Source of the DNA: CAYHCE01 sp964355015 | GTDB taxonomy: Bacteria; Cyanobacteriota; Cyanobacteriia; PCC-6307; Cyanobiaceae | Direction: 5' to 3' | Assembly: GCA_964355015.1 (NCBI GenBank) | Contig: CAYHCE010000052.1 | Span: 1 to 17,678, forward strand | DNA: 17,678 nt | In this document: positions 15,572 through 17,678 of the stretch, piece by piece | Layout of the letters: each line of letters begins with the position of its first letter | Position numbering within the stretch: the stretch's first letter is position 1 | Translations under genes and position numbers: made by a program | The notes under the pieces: generated by a model | What the model was told of the DNA's origin: nothing | Seen by the model: only the letters and a program-made list of their open reading frames with translations | Database searches by the model: none

Positions 15572-15638
15572 TTAGCCACAGCGACAGCGCCATGACCGGC
15601 AGCTGGCTAGGATGGAATTCTTGTGAGGCGCCTTAATC

Positions 15639-15929
15639 ATGTCTGACACCTCAATCCGCATCGGGGTCAAAGACGCCGTAACATCAGCGATGGATTTTGT
15701 GCGTGATATGTATGAAGGAGAAAGATTGCGAGATCTATTGCTTGAAGAGGTGGAAATGGCGCAGAACGATGACCAATGGCTTGTTACCATAGGCTTTTCG
15801 CTTCCGAAGGAAGAATCCACTTCAATTCTAAGTCCTGCAACAAGCAAGAAACTGGAGAGACAGTATAAAGTAATCGCAGTTGACGCGATTTCAGGGAAAC
15901 CCAAGTCTATGAAGATCAGAGAGGCTTAA
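15639..15929 (+). CDS. Unknown small protein, possible antitoxin or partner of the PIN protein
   Basis: A 96-residue soluble protein of unknown function. It starts at ATG 15639 with GAGG at 15625-15628. It has an amphipathic first half (KDAVTSAMDFVRDMYEGERLRDLLLEEVEMAQNDDQWLVTIGFSLP), a short Ser-rich link and a C-terminal strand-like end (RQYKVIAVDAISGKPKSMKIREA). The alternation of a helix, beta-strands and the final YKVIAVDAxSGxxxSMKIR is reminiscent of PepSY-like folds, but I would not assign a family. The downstream PIN gene starts 5 bp after its stop, so the two are surely co-expressed. The layout (small gene first, PIN gene second) is that of many type II toxin-antitoxin pairs. It lacks an obvious DNA-binding motif, unlike VapB antitoxins, so a PIN inhibitor or adaptor of a different kind is possible. 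Confidence 0.8.
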   Translation: MSDTSIRIGVKDAVTSAMDFVRDMYEGERLRDLLLEEVEMAQNDDQWLVTIGFSLPKEESTSILSPATSKKLERQYKVIAVDAISGKPKSMKIREA

Positions 15930-15934
15930 GACTT

Positions 15935-16420
15935 GTGTTTATGGGCGCCAAAACCAAAAATCTCTTGTTAGATACAAACCTATTGCTCGTTTATCTAATT
16001 GGAGGGAAAGACCCAAAGCTTCTAGAAGGCGCTCGAAGGCTAAACTCATATATTGAGGAAGACTTTTATTTGCTAGTGGAATTCATCGAGATCTATGGTT
16101 TTACTCAGCTTGTTTCAACTCCACATATCCTCACAGAGGCGTCTAACTTAATTGGCCTGGAACGCCACTTGCTGAGGACTCTTGGAAGGGATGCCATCAA
16201 GGAGTATGTTCAACATTGCAATGAAGAATCTCATGATGCCTGCGTGCTGGTTGATGAGCCTGAGTTTAATCGCTTGGGGCTGACAGACGTAGCCATAAGA
16301 CTTGCATCCAGCCTTCCCGCGTTTGTTCTGACTGCTGATTTGCCGTTGTATTTACATCTTTCCGCCGTAGGCGTTGAGGTCGAGAACTTCAACCACATAA
16401 GACAAGGCTCATGGTGTTAG
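15935..16420 (+). CDS. PIN-domain protein, probable RNase (toxin-like)
   Basis: A 161-residue protein with a PIN-type nuclease layout. The N-terminal strand LLLDTNLLLVYLIG contains Asp13. Glu68 lies in STPHILTEASNL, Asp118 in LGLTDVAIRLA and Asp135 in VLTADLPLYLHL. These four acidic residues match the metal-binding quartet of PIN RNases, so the protein is predicted active. It is longer than a typical VapC (about 130), with an added helical part (IEEDFYLLVEFIEIYGFTQL) between the first strand and Glu68. The start is taken as GTG 15935, with GAGAGG-like sequence 10 bases upstream; an ATG at 15941 is an alternative. The gene ends 11 bp before the attC. Role: probable toxin or defence RNase, by inference from domain and gene pairing. 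Confidence 0.85.
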   Translation: MFMGAKTKNLLLDTNLLLVYLIGGKDPKLLEGARRLNSYIEEDFYLLVEFIEIYGFTQLVSTPHILTEASNLIGLERHLLRTLGRDAIKEYVQHCNEESHDACVLVDEPEFNRLGLTDVAIRLASSLPAFVLTADLPLYLHLSAVGVEVENFNHIRQGSWC

Positions 16421-16430
16421 TTCATCGCAT

Positions 16431-16515
16431 GGCTAACATCAAGATGCAGAAGACGGGATTTGAGGTCATTTTCTATGCCAAGGCCTCGGCCCCGCTTCTG
16501 ATCTTGGCGTTAGGC
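16431..16515 (+). mobile_element. attC: attC recombination site of cassette 1
   Basis: R'' is GGCTAAC (16431-16437) and R' is GTTAGGC (16509-16515, matching GTTRRRY). Between them the arms pair: AAGAT (16441-16445) with ATCTT (16501-16505), CAGAAG (16447-16452) with CTTCTG (16495-16500), and CGGG (16454-16457) with CCCG (16491-16494). On the left arm G16446 and A16453 are unpaired. These are the extrahelical bases that an integron integrase uses to choose the bottom strand. The spacers between R and L boxes (ATC and GCC) are unpaired, and the variable terminal loop is 16458-16490. The whole is 85 bp, a normal attC length. One R''/R' mismatch is explained because the two arms belong to different cassettes. 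Confidence 0.9.
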
Positions 16516-16537
16516 TGAAGAGATCAGGATTGCGCGA

Positions 16538-17632
16538 ATGCCTTGGACGCCTGAAAAGGTTGATGAAGTAGCTGCAGCGGTCAGAGCCGGAGAGGCCCCG
16601 ACCGGATACACCACCCGTGATCTGCTTGGTTGGTTCAACTCTGAGAGACGAGGGCGGCACATCATCGCGATGGTGAAACGCCACCTCAAGAAGGCCGGAC
16701 TAACGACAAAGCCAGACTTCGAGTATGCCTATATCGACGGCTTCCTGAAGTTCGTGCTCGCCGACGTGCCATCTGCTGCTGATTCGTCATCCGCATCTCC
16801 ATCCACGTCGCCCTTGCCGACCCCGTCTACGTCAGCGGTCGATGAAGTAGCCCCAGAACCACTCCCAATTTCGGCTATTGGTATCGGAGATCCGACCTAC
16901 AGGATCGGCAAGTTGGAGTCGGCCAACACTGCTCCAGTGTCGGTTGGTCCATCGGCAACCTTGGCGCAAGCGATCACGGTCATGCTCTATCACGATTTCT
17001 CGCAATTGCCAGTCATGCAGGGAGAGCGCGATCTCAAGGGAGCCGTCAGCTGGCGGTCGATCGGACGCACCTTGGCGCTGGGACACTCTTGCCTCGTAGT
17101 CCGAGACTGCCTCGAAGAAGCGACGGTGATCAGCTCCGACACATCGTTGTTTTCAGCGATTCCTACAATTGTCGAGAAGGAATACGTCCTTATCAAGGAC
17201 TCGGCAAATCGCATCTCTGGCATCGTAACTACGACTGACCTGAGTCTCCAGTTTCGCCAGCTGGCAGAGCCGTTCCTGCTGCTCGGCGAGATCGAGAATC
17301 ACCTGCGCCGCCTGAGTGATGGACGGTTCACCCTGAGCGAGGTGAGCTCGGTAAAGGACCCAGCCGATACCGATCGCCACATTACTGATCTTGCCGACCT
17401 AACATTCGGCGAGCATATTCGCTTGCTTGAAAATCCGGAGCGGTGGAGTGCTCTCGGGCTCTCTATTGACCGAAGTGAATTCGTCCGGTACTTGAACGAT
17501 GTTCGCGATATCAGAAATGACGTGATGCACTTTGATCCTGACGGCGTTGCTCCGGAGGATCTATCAAAGCTTCGCCGGTTCACACGTCTTCTCGCCTCAC
17601 TTGGCGCCGGCAATGAATTGGCATCGGCCTAA
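16538..17632 (+). CDS. CBS-pair protein with C-terminal HEPN-like domain
   Basis: A 364-residue cytoplasmic protein in four parts. Residues 1-75: a small basic domain (YTTRDLLGWFNSERRGRHIIAMVKRHLKKAGL, then FEYAYIDGFLKF), perhaps nucleic-acid binding, family unknown to me. 76-112: a Ser/Pro/Thr-rich linker. About 113-230: two CBS motifs (SVGPSATLAQAITVMLYHDFSQLPVM, GAVSWRSIGR; EATVISSDTSLFSAIPTIVEKEYVLIKD, ISGIVTTTDL), a module that usually binds adenine nucleotides. About 231-364: a helical domain ending in DIRNDVMHF, giving Rx4H (Arg326, His331), the signature of HEPN RNases. This suggests a nucleotide-gated RNase, possibly a phage-defence or stress effector; that is inference. ATG 16538 has AGGA at 16526-16529. 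The stop codon is part of the attC R'' box. Confidence 0.8.
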   Translation: MPWTPEKVDEVAAAVRAGEAPTGYTTRDLLGWFNSERRGRHIIAMVKRHLKKAGLTTKPDFEYAYIDGFLKFVLADVPSAADSSSASPSTSPLPTPSTSAVDEVAPEPLPISAIGIGDPTYRIGKLESANTAPVSVGPSATLAQAITVMLYHDFSQLPVMQGERDLKGAVSWRSIGRTLALGHSCLVVRDCLEEATVISSDTSLFSAIPTIVEKEYVLIKDSANRISGIVTTTDLSLQFRQLAEPFLLLGEIENHLRRLSDGRFTLSEVSSVKDPADTDRHITDLADLTFGEHIRLLENPERWSALGLSIDRSEFVRYLNDVRDIRNDVMHFDPDGVAPEDLSKLRRFTRLLASLGAGNELASA

Positions 17633-17678
17633 CGAACAAGGATAGATCGTGCGCAGCCACGATCTTATCCGGTGGTTG
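17627..17678 (+). mobile_element. attC: attC recombination site of cassette 2 (left part only)
   Basis: R'' is GCCTAAC (17627-17633), fitting RYYYAAC and overlapping the TAA stop of the CBS-HEPN gene. It is followed by GAA and an L''-like CAAGGAT (17637-17643). A strong hairpin follows: AGATCGTG (17644-17651) with CACGATCT (17658-17665), extended by GGAT with ATCC around a bulged T17666. The window ends at TTG, which could pair with CAA of L''. R' is not yet reached. Confidence 0.7.

Larger units (their letters stand above)
15572..16509 (+). mobile_element. Integron gene cassette 1 (small protein + PIN protein)
   Basis: A 938-bp cassette. It begins with TTAGCC, preceded by the conserved G of the crossover triplet, and ends with the G of GTTAGGC at 16509. 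When circular, its attC right arm would be G plus TTAGCC, which is exactly the reverse complement of its own R'' arm GGCTAAC (16431-16437). This self-consistency strongly supports the boundaries. It holds a 67-bp leader, two same-strand genes 5 bp apart and the attC. Base composition is clearly more AT-rich than the chromosomal genes to its left, as expected for a captured cassette. No convincing promoter is seen in the leader (a TAGGAT at 15608-15613 lacks a -35). Confidence 0.85.
16510..17678 (+). mobile_element. Integron gene cassette 2 (CBS-HEPN-like protein), right end outside window
   Basis: It begins with TTAGGC just after the crossover at 16509/16510 and contains one gene. Its own attC begins with GCCTAAC at 17627-17633, the exact reverse complement of GTTAGGC, so the left boundary and the attC belong to the same cassette. 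The leader is only 28 bp, as is usual for cassettes. The right boundary lies beyond the window. Base composition differs from cassette 1, which fits separate origins of the two cassettes. Confidence 0.83.

Noticed and set aside
15500..15577. Another attC ending at GTTAGCC 15571-15577
   Set aside because: No RYYYAAC box and no L''/L' pairing is present upstream; the box deviates from GTTRRRY only because it is the left end of cassette 1.
17640..17670. Hairpin after the CBS-HEPN gene as an intrinsic terminator
   Set aside because: No T-run follows, and the stem lies just inside an R'' box, so it is better read as part of an attC.

Overview
The window comes from a high-GC cyanobacterium, most likely a picocyanobacterium of the Synechococcus/Cyanobium type. 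It opens with the C-terminal 80-odd residues of photosystem II D1 (PsbA) and carries cyanobacterial families such as a DUF4079 protein and a Tll0287-like haem protein. The visible D1 part has Ala at position 286 (Thr in standard D1), one of three substitutions described for the low-oxygen D1' form; the other two sites lie outside the window.

Layout. 1-934: psbA 3' end with a GC-rich terminator, then a b561-type membrane cytochrome. 901-2916 (minus): a truncated membrane-protein fragment and a full-length glutamate decarboxylase. 3085-5719: DUF6629 membrane protein, pdxH (overlapping by 4 bp), DUF4079 membrane protein and a secreted CXXCH haem protein. 5800-6862: a membrane-anchored rhodanese and, convergent, a secreted DUF3122-like protein. 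6977-9012: two broken genes transcribed divergently, a KirBac potassium channel (internal deletion plus frame change) and a type II sulfide:quinone oxidoreductase (in-frame TAG plus a deletion).

9020-12255 is a sulfur-oxidation and detoxification locus. An ArsR/SmtB repressor faces away from a persulfide dioxygenase-rhodanese fusion, which is followed by a YgaP-like membrane rhodanese and a TauE/SafE exporter. The arsR-pdo intergenic region holds two inverted repeats overlapping plausible promoters. With sqr and the low-oxygen D1 this suggests a lineage that meets sulfide or low oxygen, although sqr itself now looks inactive. The TauE frame has lost its normal end and runs about 130 bp into the convergent helicase gene.

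12122-15340 (minus) encodes a large phospholipase-D-like / SF2 helicase / DUF3427 protein, a possible defence or repair enzyme. To its right the sequence changes character. From 15572 to the window end I read an integron gene-cassette array, not previously evident from gene content. It has an attC site at 16431-16515 with the expected R''/L''/L'/R' layout and extrahelical bases, a second attC starting on the stop codon of the last gene, and cassette boundaries whose ends match their own attC arms exactly. Cassette 1 carries a small unknown protein plus a PIN-domain protein (toxin-antitoxin-like) and is AT-rich. Cassette 2 carries a CBS-pair protein with a C-terminal HEPN-like Rx4H motif. No integron integrase gene is in the window. 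The sequence left of the first cassette carries three copies of a 9-bp direct repeat, two of them placed like the direct repeats of an attI site.
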